64,000 nucleotides of DNA from Chromobacterium amazonense (GCF_001855565.1 NZ_MKCR01000001.1:1-64000), one strand, 5' to 3'; positions 29,065 through 37,370 are shown, numbered from the stretch's first letter. Made by a program: numbers and translations. The notes: generated by a model not told the origin, from the letters alone.

Positions 29065-31070
29065 CAGCATTGGAGCAGGTTAAGCAATGCTTGACTAATA
29101 AGCAAAATTTCGTATTACAGGGTGGAGCTGGAAGTGGAAAGACAGAAACGCTTAAAGAATTGCTGACCTTTATTTCGAAAAATTACGCCGACAGCTCTCT
29201 TGTCTGCATAACCCATACAAACAAAGCAGCAAATGAGATAAATAAACGTATTGGTGGAGTTTTCCCTGCACTCACCATTCATTCGTTCCTCCACTCGCTT
29301 ATATCTGGCTTTAAGCTTGATATACATCGCATAATTTTCGATATTTTCGCGGTCGCACCATTTGCCGTTGGGACTAACGAAGACTATGAGAGTGAAAGTG
29401 ATTTTCTTAAAGCTGAATTTGAAAGATTTAAAAAAACCTATGAGATATACTCTCGGCGCACATACGAATTAACAAGCACAAAAACACCAAAACATGTTGG
29501 AAAAAGGGAGTACGATAAGGATCGTTCAAAGTACAACCTTGAACTTAATCAAAAAATTGATAATCTCAATCAGAATCTACGTGTTTATATTTTCACAAAA
29601 GACCCCTATTCAATAAAATACAACCAAAGGAAGTATGACAGCCTTCGATCATTGTCGTACGGCCACGACAGCCTCATAACAATTGCTTGTATACTCCTAA
29701 GGCAATCTACAGTTTTAAGAAAAATAGTCTCCGATCGCTTTAACTACATCTTTATTGATGAGTATCAAGACACTTCTCCAGAAATCATCGAGGTACTCAT
29801 CTCTCTATTAGCAAAAGAAAAAAATGTTTTGGTTGGATTGTTTGGTGACTCAATGCAAGGAATTTACGACGATGGAATTGGGGACGTAGATCGATACGTT
29901 TCTGAAGGAATGCTGATTAGAATTGAAAAAGAGGATAATTTCCGCTGCTCAAAGCAGGTAGTAGATTTTCTCAACCCACTTAGATTAGATAAAATGACCC
30001 AGGAGGTGGCATTCAAAACTAAAGACGATGGTTCCCGCGAAACACTGGATGATCGCCAAGGATATGTACGAGGTTACTATTCAATCTACGAAAATAAGCC
30101 AAGCACAAAGAGCGAGCGGGCTGATAAAGAACAGTACTCGACTGCCTTAAACAAATTAGTTGAACGTGCAGGGGGAACGTCCAACCAAAAAATATTAATG
30201 CTAACGAATAAAGCCATTGCTGCCGATGCTGGCTTTAGCAATCTCTTCGAAATATTCTCTGATCGTTACGGAACTGACCTCACTGAACAAATCGAAAAAA
30301 CACTCGGCATTCTTCAGTTCAACGAGATCGTGGAACTATGCTCTCTTTTCCAGAGCAAAAGTTATAATGAAGTTATTTCCATATTACGAAGGAATGGCTT
30401 CACACTCTCAAAATCAACAGACAAACTAGACTTGTTCAATCGAATGAATGAGATCATTTCTTCAAAATCCCCAGCAATAGGGGTACTAGAAGCTTCAATA
30501 AATTATGGTTTGATTGCAAAAAATGAATCTCATGAAAACTACGTGAAACACGCTCATCAATTCTTAGCAACCATGAGCCAAGATCCACAGTTCTTGTTAT
30601 TTTGCGAAGACTTTAGCAGTGGCCTCAATACAGTCAAACGCATGACTGATGCTGGGCGGGATATTGATGAATATCTATTTGATGAATTAAAGAATCAAAA
30701 AAATAAGTATGAATTTCTGAGCAGGCTCCTTGGAAATGACATCTCGTTTGATAATATCATAAATTATTTCGACTATCTCGACGAGAAAAAGAGCTATATA
30801 ACGATGCACAAGACGAAAGGCACAGGTATTGAGAATGTACTTGTAGTACTCGATGAGTACTTCTGGAATGAATATAATTTCGAGAATATATTTTCAACCT
30901 CAAGCCCTTTAGACTCAAAAACTGAAAAAAACAGGAAGTTAGTCTATGTAGCTTGTTCCCGAGCCAAGAGAAACCTTACATGCGTTCGGCTAATTAGTGC
31001 TGCTGAAGAAGATGCGTGGAAAGCTGCCTTCCCTGAAGTAATTAAAGTTCCTCTCGAGGAGTTGCGCTAA
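29049..31070 (+). CDS. UvrD/PcrA-like helicase, partner of the OLD nuclease (GajB-like)
   Basis: This 673-residue superfamily 1 helicase has a full motif set: Q-motif LTALEQVKQCL, Walker A GGAGSGKTETL, motif Ia CITHTNKAANEI, Walker B FIDEYQDTSPE, motif III LFGDSMQGIY, motif IV NFRCSKQVVDFL, motif V MHKTKGTGIENVLVVL and motif VI LVYVACSRAKRNL. I start it at ATG 29049, which overlaps the OLD gene by 16 bp; the longer frame would add 17 residues encoded within the OLD gene. It is longer than typical GajB (about 500). The gene is AT-rich, unlike the core genome. It looks intact, although its upstream partner and promoter have been damaged. Confidence 0.85.
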   Translation: MDIKLTALEQVKQCLTNKQNFVLQGGAGSGKTETLKELLTFISKNYADSSLVCITHTNKAANEINKRIGGVFPALTIHSFLHSLISGFKLDIHRIIFDIFAVAPFAVGTNEDYESESDFLKAEFERFKKTYEIYSRRTYELTSTKTPKHVGKREYDKDRSKYNLELNQKIDNLNQNLRVYIFTKDPYSIKYNQRKYDSLRSLSYGHDSLITIACILLRQSTVLRKIVSDRFNYIFIDEYQDTSPEIIEVLISLLAKEKNVLVGLFGDSMQGIYDDGIGDVDRYVSEGMLIRIEKEDNFRCSKQVVDFLNPLRLDKMTQEVAFKTKDDGSRETLDDRQGYVRGYYSIYENKPSTKSERADKEQYSTALNKLVERAGGTSNQKILMLTNKAIAADAGFSNLFEIFSDRYGTDLTEQIEKTLGILQFNEIVELCSLFQSKSYNEVISILRRNGFTLSKSTDKLDLFNRMNEIISSKSPAIGVLEASINYGLIAKNESHENYVKHAHQFLATMSQDPQFLLFCEDFSSGLNTVKRMTDAGRDIDEYLFDELKNQKNKYEFLSRLLGNDISFDNIINYFDYLDEKKSYITMHKTKGTGIENVLVVLDEYFWNEYNFENIFSTSSPLDSKTEKNRKLVYVACSRAKRNLTCVRLISAAEEDAWKAAFPEVIKVPLEELR

Positions 31071-31208
31071 TGACCAGCTCAAATAGATGAGCAGGCTGAC
31101 GCTCGACGGATTGCTTGTCTGTGAGGCTCTTCATGCTGAATCGGATACCACCCGGAAAGACTAGACCTACAACTCGGCCAATCCGGATATTCATATTATT
31201 CAGGCCCT

Positions 31209-32201
31209 TTAGAAGGGTAGATCATCCGTACCATCATTTTTTTGTGGCTGGGAAGAATCGTAATTAGTTGCTTGAATATCTGCCACTCTTGTAAAGTTGT
31301 ATTTTACACATAACCCATTGACAAAATCTGGATCAATTGCCAAAAGAAATGCCATTTTTCCACGAAGCTTACCCGCCTCATCTTGAGTTAATTTATTATT
31401 AATCAATGCATGCATCGCAGCCCGCAAATTACGTTTCTCGGCGCGACCTATAGAAACATTTCCTGAATTACTTAGAACAAGCCCAACCAATGAACGCCTA
31501 TTCTTCTTTGAAACATTAACTGTTTTTTCCTTATTCAAGGAAATGCCTAGATAAGACAATTCCCTCAAAAGCCTCTCTACATATTCATGAACCACATCAA
31601 GGATATGTGGTACCGAAGTGGAGAAAGCTAGGTCATCAGCATACCTTGTGTAGGAAACACCTAACTGATCGCAGTAACTCTGAATTCTGCAATCAAACTC
31701 CCACATTATGTAATTAGATAAAAATGGAGAGCTTGGGGCCCCTATGGATAACTGAAGCCGGTTGGTCAAACGATCGCGCCGACACAAAATTTGGCATAGC
31801 ATCCACAACTCCGTTTCAGAATAATTCATATCTAAACGAAGTCTATGTTTGATCGCATCGGAGCCTATGCTTGGGAAAAAATCTTTAAAATCAAGTTTTA
31901 GTAAATAGGAGTTCTTGGCATGCTCTACGGCATGAGATTTTATAGATTTCTCGGCCCGATACGCAGTAGCTGCATTGTGTACAGGGAGGTTGCAAAATTC
32001 AAAATTTACTAATAGTCTTTGAAGGAATTTCAATTCTGCAGTTGGCTGGGAAATTTGACGCAATCCCCGTCCATTACGCTTCTGGATAAAATGATCTTTA
32101 TAACGATCCGGAGCAGTTCCAAGCAGCGTAACAAGCTCCTTGGAGGAAAATGGGCTCTGAGCCAAAATGCGAGCAAACAAAGATTCATATTCAGGAATCA
32201 T
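31209..32201 (-). CDS. Retron reverse transcriptase
   Basis: This 330-residue RT makes the msDNA from the msr-msd RNA. Visible motifs are motif A (LKLDFKDFFPSIG), motif B (LSIGAPSSPFLSNYI), catalytic motif C (YTRYADDLAFS) and motif D (LGISLNKEKTV). The retron-specific box usually written VTG reads LVGL, and the NAxxH box reads HAVEH, so both depart from the common form. The gene starts inside the effector stop (ATGA), so effector and RT are coupled. The order RNA, effector, RT is that of type II-A retrons such as Eco1 (Ec86). The base composition is AT-rich. Confidence 0.93.
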   Translation of the reverse strand: MIPEYESLFARILAQSPFSSKELVTLLGTAPDRYKDHFIQKRNGRGLRQISQPTAELKFLQRLLVNFEFCNLPVHNAATAYRAEKSIKSHAVEHAKNSYLLKLDFKDFFPSIGSDAIKHRLRLDMNYSETELWMLCQILCRRDRLTNRLQLSIGAPSSPFLSNYIMWEFDCRIQSYCDQLGVSYTRYADDLAFSTSVPHILDVVHEYVERLLRELSYLGISLNKEKTVNVSKKNRRSLVGLVLSNSGNVSIGRAEKRNLRAAMHALINNKLTQDEAGKLRGKMAFLLAIDPDFVNGLCVKYNFTRVADIQATNYDSSQPQKNDGTDDLPF

Positions 32202-33127
32202 GCTGACCTCCTAAATATGTAGTTCAATCTTTTGTCTGCTTCCACATATGTCTGAGAAACTACCTTAAATCTTCCTCTATCAAAATGAGCATTGCCGGAA
32301 TTTGCTGTATAGTCTACCCAAGGAGAATCACTACCTGGGCTCCTAACCCAAAATGGTTCATTGCCCCGAAACTCCAACCGCACGAGATTGAAAAAACTCA
32401 GTAGATTGAGCTCTTTTGCAAGACTATCAATATGTATTTCTATTTCAAAATGAGAAAGAGCCTTTTGAATATCTACGGCCTTGCTTACCAAAAATAAATC
32501 TACGAGATCGGCGATAAGAAGTAAACGATGCGTAGGATTTTTTAACTGCAGCGAAACCCTATTATGCTCTCCTTCCCCAAGCACCGCATTGAAACTATCA
32601 ACAATCGCTTCGAAATCATCGTTTGTCAGATTTTTAGGCACACTCCCATCGATAACGCAACGAGCCCCTTTATTTAAAGCCCTTTTGATTGGTCCCAAAT
32701 TTAGGAATGACTCGCGAGTACCTTCGTTTAAATACTGATTCTGAACGACAACAAAGAGTCTAGGGAGAATAGAGTCATCAAGTGCCAAGGCCCCCAATTC
32801 AGCGTGAGCGCCCGGAGATTCTGAGAATAAAATAGTTTTTCTGGCCAAATAACATGCATCTCGCTCAAACTCAAGAAGATCTTCATAACCAGAAAAAGCC
32901 CACCACCCTTGGTGATTTTCCGGGCGATCAAGATCCGCAAACCAATTTTGTGGAGGAGTTGCGTTGAGAGTATGACGCCAGAATGAGTCTCGTAAAGACT
33001 CAGAGCGCTCCTGAGTATTTTCAGCTACAGGACCGCCAAATACCCAAATTCGATTGGGTAGGTTGATTAAGTGGCACCCCTTGGGGTCAACAACAGCAAT
33101 AAATTGATCCAAAGGAGTGCCAGACAC
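32198..33127 (-). CDS. Type II-A retron effector: nucleoside deoxyribosyltransferase-like protein with C-terminal winged helix
   Basis: This protein of about 309 residues resembles the Eco1 (Ec86) effector, with a Rossmann-like domain opening IWVFGGPVAENTQERSES and the key segment TILFSESPGAHAELGALA, matching the Eco1 segment with ESPGSFTELG, then LNLGPIKRAL. The C-terminal third (about 200-309) fits the winged-helix part. In Eco1 the filament of RT, msDNA and effector holds this enzyme inactive until phage disturbs the msDNA. Two starts are possible: TTG at 33131-33133, three bases after AAAGG, and GTG at 33125-33127, nine bases after it; I prefer GTG. The TTG start would lie inside the a2 segment of the retron RNA. 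Confidence 0.88.
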   Translation of the reverse strand: MSGTPLDQFIAVVDPKGCHLINLPNRIWVFGGPVAENTQERSESLRDSFWRHTLNATPPQNWFADLDRPENHQGWWAFSGYEDLLEFERDACYLARKTILFSESPGAHAELGALALDDSILPRLFVVVQNQYLNEGTRESFLNLGPIKRALNKGARCVIDGSVPKNLTNDDFEAIVDSFNAVLGEGEHNRVSLQLKNPTHRLLLIADLVDLFLVSKAVDIQKALSHFEIEIHIDSLAKELNLLSFFNLVRLEFRGNEPFWVRSPGSDSPWVDYTANSGNAHFDRGRFKVVSQTYVEADKRLNYIFRRSA

Positions 33128-33128
33128 A

Positions 33129-33287
33129 CTCAATTACCTTTAATAGACACGAAGATCGGTGTCGGCTCGTCCGACACCGATCTTCGTGTCGTTGATGCCC
33201 TCCACCACAACTCAGTCCTGCGAAACGCCGGACAATAGATAGCTTGCACACTGCTGAGGCAGCTAAGCTACCAAACGCGTAATTGAG
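33129..33287 (-). ncRNA. Retron msr-msd RNA
   Basis: On the minus strand the RNA starts with a1 (CTCAATTAC, 33279-33287) and ends with its complement a2 (GTAATTGAG, 33129-33137). After a1 comes GCG, a candidate site for the branching G. Two msr hairpins follow: GGTAGC-TTA-GCTGCC and GTCCGGCGTTTCGCAGGAC. The second has the same GTTTCG core as the second msr hairpin of Ec86. The msd part contains a perfect 20-bp stem with a five-base loop (33146-33190). Total length is about 159 nt. Position directly before effector and RT is as in type II-A retrons. Confidence 0.9.
33146..33190 (-). repeat. msd hairpin, perfect 20-bp inverted repeat
   Basis: GACACGAAGATCGGTGTCGG and its exact complement flank the loop ACGAG. 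It is by far the longest hairpin in the region and should form the duplex part of the msDNA. It lacks a T run and is not a terminator. Confidence 0.92.
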
Positions 33288-33293
33288 GCATTG

Positions 33294-33322
33294 AGTATAG
33301 ATGCATGCCAAGCGATTGAAAA
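33294..33322 (-). promoter_or_regulatory. Candidate retron promoter
   Basis: On the minus strand a -10 box TATACT (33294-33299) and a weak -35 box TTTTCA (33317-33322) are separated by 17 bp. The -10 box ends six bases before a1, so transcription would start at or next to the a1 segment, as expected for a retron. Confidence 0.65.
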
Positions 33323-33408
33323 GAAAATCTTCATGCAGCTGGCTCTCTTTGGCCATCTCCATGCTCAGGATCATGGGTTTGTCCTTCAGGCTGAGGACGT
33401 ACCGCCCT

Positions 33409-33918
33409 TTACTCCCCCAATTTTTCGCGGCGTTTGTGATCCATCCACGCCATCCATCCGGCTCGGTGTGCGTGTGCGTCATATAGAGAGTGATGCCAGG
33501 GCCGATCCAGGGAATGGTAGTCCACGACCGCCCGGTCAAATATACCTGTATCAACTAACGGCCGCAGGTCGAACCAGCCGGTGAGATTGGCCGGCCATTC
33601 GCCACCCAGGGCGTCGCCCAACAAATCGCGGTCATGCTGTGAATCGCAAGCAATCGTCACGCTGCGCGGCAACGTCTCAAACCACTCCCGCAACCGGCTT
33701 TGCAGATCGGCCTTGCGCACGATTGCCCCATCTATCCGACCCAAGCTACCCCATACAGCCGACTGGACGAAGCCGTTGCACTTTGAGCGGTCGAAGTCCT
33801 GCACTTCCACATACAGCACATGTCGCCCATCCTCGCTAACCATGCCGATGCTGATCAACTCGCAGTCGATGAAGTCGGTGAACTCGGTATCCAGAAACAT
33901 CAGCATGGACTTATCCAT
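33409..33918 (-). CDS. DEDD (DnaQ-like) 3'-5' exonuclease-like protein
   Basis: This 169-residue protein opens with MLMFLDTEFTDF, the ExoI-type motif with Asp-x-Glu, followed by CDSQHDRDLLGDAL (ExoII-like region) and a final HSLYDAHAHRAGWMAW, the HxxxxDA motif of ExoIII. These four acidic positions and the His fit a DEDDh nuclease or exoribonuclease. It overlaps the preceding small gene by 19 bp and lies between the integrase and the retron, reading the same way. It could be phage- or island-derived; a defence role is only possible by association. Confidence 0.75.
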   Translation of the reverse strand: MDKSMLMFLDTEFTDFIDCELISIGMVSEDGRHVLYVEVQDFDRSKCNGFVQSAVWGSLGRIDGAIVRKADLQSRLREWFETLPRSVTIACDSQHDRDLLGDALGGEWPANLTGWFDLRPLVDTGIFDRAVVDYHSLDRPWHHSLYDAHAHRAGWMAWMDHKRREKLGE

Positions 33919-34307
33919 TTATTGCTTGCATTGGTAGGCGGGGTCTGGCCCGCTTTGCGGCAGTCCGACTCTGCCGCATCGACCAAGGCCTCGATAGTGT
34001 CGGCCAACACCGCCGGGGCAACATAGTCGACTGCCAATTGGCCACGCTTCTCCTTGATGTCACGCCAGTAGAACTGTTCCTGTACATCTTGGCCAACCAG
34101 TTCATCAATGGCGGCGCACAGATCAGCAATGGTCGGCAGCCAGCTCTCCGGTACGCTATGGTCAATCTCTCTCCCTATGCGAAATTGCCAGGGATAACGA
34201 TTCAGAACATCGACCTTTTTCATATCAATTACCAATTTTCCAGTTCCGCCTTTTGGATTGCTATCGAATACCACCGGAAATTGAAAGAAATGCCACCTTA
34301 TTGCCAT
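33900..34307 (-). CDS. Hypothetical protein of the island
   Basis: This open frame has up to 135 residues, or 107 from the internal ATG at 34223 (MKKVDVLNRYPWQFRIGREI). No family is recognised. The body is mixed hydrophilic (PESWLPTIADLCAAIDELVG, then YWRDIKEKRGQLAVDYVAP) and reads like a real protein rather than a shadow. It lies 22 bp after the integrase and overlaps the exonuclease-like gene by 19 bp, so the three likely form one unit. No signal peptide or membrane segment is seen. Confidence 0.55.
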   Translation of the reverse strand: MAIRWHFFQFPVVFDSNPKGGTGKLVIDMKKVDVLNRYPWQFRIGREIDHSVPESWLPTIADLCAAIDELVGQDVQEQFYWRDIKEKRGQLAVDYVAPAVLADTIEALVDAAESDCRKAGQTPPTNASNKWISPC

Positions 34308-34329
34308 TAATCCTGTCCAGATAAGGAAT

Positions 34330-35478
34330 CTAGATCGGGGAGATCATTTCAATCCGGCTCTTTGATGATGGTACGCCAATGGAGTCCGGAAAACTTGGTG
34401 TAGGTGGCTCATATCCATCGCAGAGTATGCCAACGACCTTGCGAAGCAATATACCCTTGGCGCGCTCTATGGCGTCTTGCTCTTTGCTGGCCCCTACACG
34501 CAGATCATGGAAATCGGGGAAGTCCACGACAACACAGTTGCTGTAATGGGTGATCAGAGCGGGATAGGGTGGCAGTTGGTCGCGCAGAATTGGGCGATTC
34601 TTCTTTCGCTTTGGTTTAGGGTCAAGCTTCTCCACCAACTTGTAAGCTAGTAGGTGGCTATATCTACGTAGCATTGCCATGCTTCTGTGACCAGAGATAG
34701 CTGCGACTTCCATCGTGTTTAGTCCGCGCTCCAGAAGCGAACTGATAGCACTGTGCCGAAGATCATGAAAGTGAAGATCCTTGATCTCTAACCTCTGCAT
34801 GAACGCTCTCCAAGTGCTCTTAAAACCCGAGGAGGTATAACCGAAAACCCGCCCCTCTCTGGCAGGTGTCATGTAGTCGTGCAGAACGATGTAAGCCTTG
34901 CGGCTCAGTGGAATTTCGCGCAGGTCTCCATTTTTTGTGAGCGGTAAAAATACAGTGCGCTTGGCCCAACTGATGTTTTCCCACCGAATGGCAAGTATCT
35001 CGCCCTGGCGCATAGCTGTTTCCAGGGCAAGAGCAACAATGGCAAAGAACTCATGATTTGGATGACGAAAGGCGGCCCCCAAAACCTTCTTTTCTTCCTG
35101 TGGAGTAAGCCGGCGTGAACGGCCAGGTGGGGCTTTGGGTTTGCGAATCTTCTCGACTGGGTTGATCAGAGATTCCATACCCCATTCCATGACGGCGGTG
35201 CTGAAAACATGTGATAGCAACATCAGCTCGAGCTTAACCGTAGAATTCGCAAGCGGCAGATTGTTGTTCTTCGGGTTTGGCGTAGCCAAGCGTCTGTCGC
35301 GGTAGGCCACGACATGCTTTGGGGTTATCTCGCTGAGACGCAAGTCGCCTAGCAATTCCTTTAATGGCCGGATTCGATACACCTCAGTCTTGTAGCTACG
35401 TTTTTTGACCGAGATAGCTTCAACGTAATAGTCCAAGATATCCCTGAGAAGGGTGGACTGGGTCGGAATGAACAACAT
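34330..35478 (-). CDS. Tyrosine recombinase / phage-type integrase, intact
   Basis: This 382-residue integrase has a SAM-like N-terminal domain and a complete catalytic domain: Arg in LALETAMRQGEILAIRW, Lys in the LTKNGD beta-turn, HxxR in FHDLRHSAIS, His in ISGHRSMAMLRR and the nucleophile Tyr in the following RRYSHLLA. I start it at ATG 35478 (MLFIPTQSTL); the frame is open 36 bp further to a TTG. It probably moves the segment that carries the exonuclease and retron genes. Confidence 0.92.
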   Translation of the reverse strand: MLFIPTQSTLLRDILDYYVEAISVKKRSYKTEVYRIRPLKELLGDLRLSEITPKHVVAYRDRRLATPNPKNNNLPLANSTVKLELMLLSHVFSTAVMEWGMESLINPVEKIRKPKAPPGRSRRLTPQEEKKVLGAAFRHPNHEFFAIVALALETAMRQGEILAIRWENISWAKRTVFLPLTKNGDLREIPLSRKAYIVLHDYMTPAREGRVFGYTSSGFKSTWRAFMQRLEIKDLHFHDLRHSAISSLLERGLNTMEVAAISGHRSMAMLRRYSHLLAYKLVEKLDPKPKRKKNRPILRDQLPPYPALITHYSNCVVVDFPDFHDLRVGASKEQDAIERAKGILLRKVVGILCDGYEPPTPSFPDSIGVPSSKSRIEMISPI

Positions 35479-35616
35479 TGTTATTGTTTTCGGGAAATCT
35501 GGCGTAAAAACCAATCACGGTTGGAGTGCCAATCTCAGCTAATTGCTGAATGCCACACCTTTACGCAACGTGGGAAATGATGCGTATTGCTAGAAAACCT
35601 TGCCAGGCAATGCTTA

Positions 35617-36690
35617 TTAGGAATGCGCAACACAGTGACATTGGGAGAATTCGTGCCGCAGATCGTGGAAACCAAAGTCCTCGCAGCCCGCCGCCTCGAA
35701 GATGCGCGCGTACTGGCGAGAGAGTAGCGCAGTGGTCTTCTTCAACACAATGGCGCTGTCATTGCCATCCCACCACGGGAACAGCCGGCCGCCCTCAAAC
35801 TGCCAGCCTTCCATGCCGCGCTCGCCGGCCGCCACCTGGCGCCGGTAGCGCGCCAGCGCTTCCAGCGCCACCGATGTCAGCGGCACCTGGCGCTTGTCGC
35901 CGTTCTTGGTCTTTTCCAGAAAGATGGTGCGCTTGCCCTCGTCCACCTGATCCAGCCCCAGCGTGTACATCTCGCGCAGGCGCATGCCGGTTTCCAGGGC
36001 CAGATCGAACAGGAACTCCAGCGCGCCTTGCCAACGCAGCGCCAGGGCGCGCTGGCGGCCGGCTGGTTTCTCACCGGCCATGATCTTGCGCACGGCCTCT
36101 TCCTCGTGCGGCGCCAGCCGCCTATCGCGCCATTCGTCCACTGGCACCTGCACCACCTGCCCTTGCGGCGCCGTGGCGCGCAATACCGCGGCGTCGGCGT
36201 CGTTATACGTGGCGTAGCGCTTGGGCAGCAGACGCAGCGGGTTGGTGACAAAGGTGGAGTTGGGCCGGCGCGTCAGGTGGTCAAAACAGCGGGCCAGCGA
36301 ACCAACATAATGGCGGATGGTAGAGGGCGAGAGTTGCGCCTCCTGCTTCAAGGCGCGCACCCAGGCTTCCGCCCAGCTGTAATTGACCGTGCGCAGCTCC
36401 ACGCCGCCCACTTTGCCCATCAGGGTGGCCAGCACCGGCTTGTCGGACTCCGCCACCGGCACACTCACCAGATAATCGCGCAGCGCGTCGCCAATGGTGG
36501 CCAGGTCCGGTTTTTCGTGCAGCAGTTCGGGCGGCACGATGCCGCGGTCCAGCAGCGCTTCCAGCCGGGAGCAGTAGTTGTCGCCCTCTTCCTCGCGTTC
36601 GAACGTGAACGACACCGGGCGCGGCAATACGCCCTTGCGCCGGACGATGAACTCCCAGGAACCGCTGGGCCGTTGTCGTTTGGTAGCCAT
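35617..36690 (-). pseudogene. Tyrosine recombinase / integrase cut off in the HxxR box
   Basis: About 357 residues from ATG 36690 (MATKRQRPSG). An AP2-like or SAM-like N-terminus is followed by the catalytic Arg region (LALETGMRLREMYTLGLD) and TKNGDKRQVPL. The frame reaches FGFHDLRHE and then leaves the family (FSQCHCVAHS, stop). The later His, GH and Tyr motifs are absent in all frames of the next 100 bp, so the protein cannot be active. It lies just downstream of tRNA-Cys, the classic place for an island integrase. Its high GC content resembles the chromosome and not the retron segment, so two elements may be nested. Confidence 0.85.
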
Positions 36691-36819
36691 GAAAACTCGC
36701 GTAGAGGGCAAAAACTATAGTCTACGCGTGGTTCGGCTGATTTTTCGAGTGGTTAGAGGCTGAAAATTGCGGAAAACTGGCCGTTTTCCTGTGGTTGACA
36801 GCTAAGGAATAGACAAAGA

Positions 36820-36852
36820 AAAACCCCGTAAGTCTTTGACTTACGGGGTTTT
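36820..36852. terminator. Terminator of the tRNA-Gly/tRNA-Cys cluster
   Basis: AAAACCCCGTAAGTC and GACTTACGGGGTTTT pair over 15 bp with a TTT loop. It lies just after the tRNA-Cys 3' end in the direction of transcription. Confidence 0.85.
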
Positions 36853-36855
36853 ATT

Positions 36856-36929
36856 TGGAGGCGGGGGTCGGAATCGAACCGGCGTAGACGGATTTGCAAT
36901 CCGCTGCATAACCACTTTGCTACCCCGCC
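36856..36929 (-). tRNA. tRNA-Cys(GCA)
   Basis: This 74-nt tRNA on the minus strand has acceptor GGCGGGG, anticodon loop TTGCAAA (anticodon GCA), U discriminator and encoded CCA. Its 3' end faces the truncated integrase and is the likely attachment site of the older island element. Confidence 0.96.
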
Positions 36930-36973
36930 GTAACCGGCGTATCGACCAGATTATATCTGATCAATCTGAATTT

Positions 36974-37049
36974 TGGAGCGGGAAACGAGGCTCGAACTCG
37001 CGACCTCAACCTTGGCAAGGTTGCGCTCTACCAACTGAGCTATTCCCGC
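36974..37049 (-). tRNA. tRNA-Gly(GCC), copy 1 of 5
   Basis: This 76-nt tRNA has acceptor GCGGGAA, anticodon loop TTGCCAA (anticodon GCC) and encoded CCA. It is the copy nearest tRNA-Cys. Confidence 0.97.
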
Positions 37050-37074
37050 GCTGCAAATTTTTCAAGCTTGATTC

Positions 37075-37150
37075 TGGAGCGGGAAACGAGGCTCGAACTC
37101 GCGACCTCAACCTTGGCAAGGTTGCGCTCTACCAACTGAGCTATTCCCGC
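37075..37150 (-). tRNA. tRNA-Gly(GCC), copy 2 of 5
   Basis: The sequence is the same as copy 1 throughout; the spacer to copy 1 is 25 bp. Confidence 0.97.
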
Positions 37151-37173
37151 AGTGCAGATTTTTCAAACTTGTT

Positions 37174-37249
37174 TGGAGCGGGAAACGAGGCTCGAACTCG
37201 CGACCTCAACCTTGGCAAGGTTGCGCTCTACCAACTGAGCTATTCCCGC
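37174..37249 (-). tRNA. tRNA-Gly(GCC), copy 3 of 5
   Basis: The sequence is the same as copy 1; the spacer is 23 bp and similar in wording (TGCAGATTTTTCAAACTTG) to the other spacers. Confidence 0.97.
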
Positions 37250-37272
37250 ATCACAAATTTTTTCAATACTTT

Positions 37273-37348
37273 TGGAGCGGGAAACGAGGCTCGAACTCGC
37301 GACCTCAACCTTGGCAAGGTTGCGCTCTACCAACTGAGCTATTCCCGC
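37273..37348 (-). tRNA. tRNA-Gly(GCC), copy 4 of 5
   Basis: The sequence is the same as copy 1, with a 23-bp spacer. Confidence 0.97.
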
Positions 37349-37370
37349 ATCGAAAATTGTTTCAAGTTGC

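Noticed and set aside
33146..33190. Perfect 20-bp hairpin considered as a terminator between retron and exonuclease genes
   Set aside because: No T run follows on either side, and it lies between matching a1 and a2 segments upstream of a retron effector and RT, so it is the msd stem.
33087..33554. 155-codon minus-strand frame across the retron RNA
   Set aside because: It overlaps the msr-msd, the retron promoter and the end of the exonuclease-like gene in another frame and has no family character.
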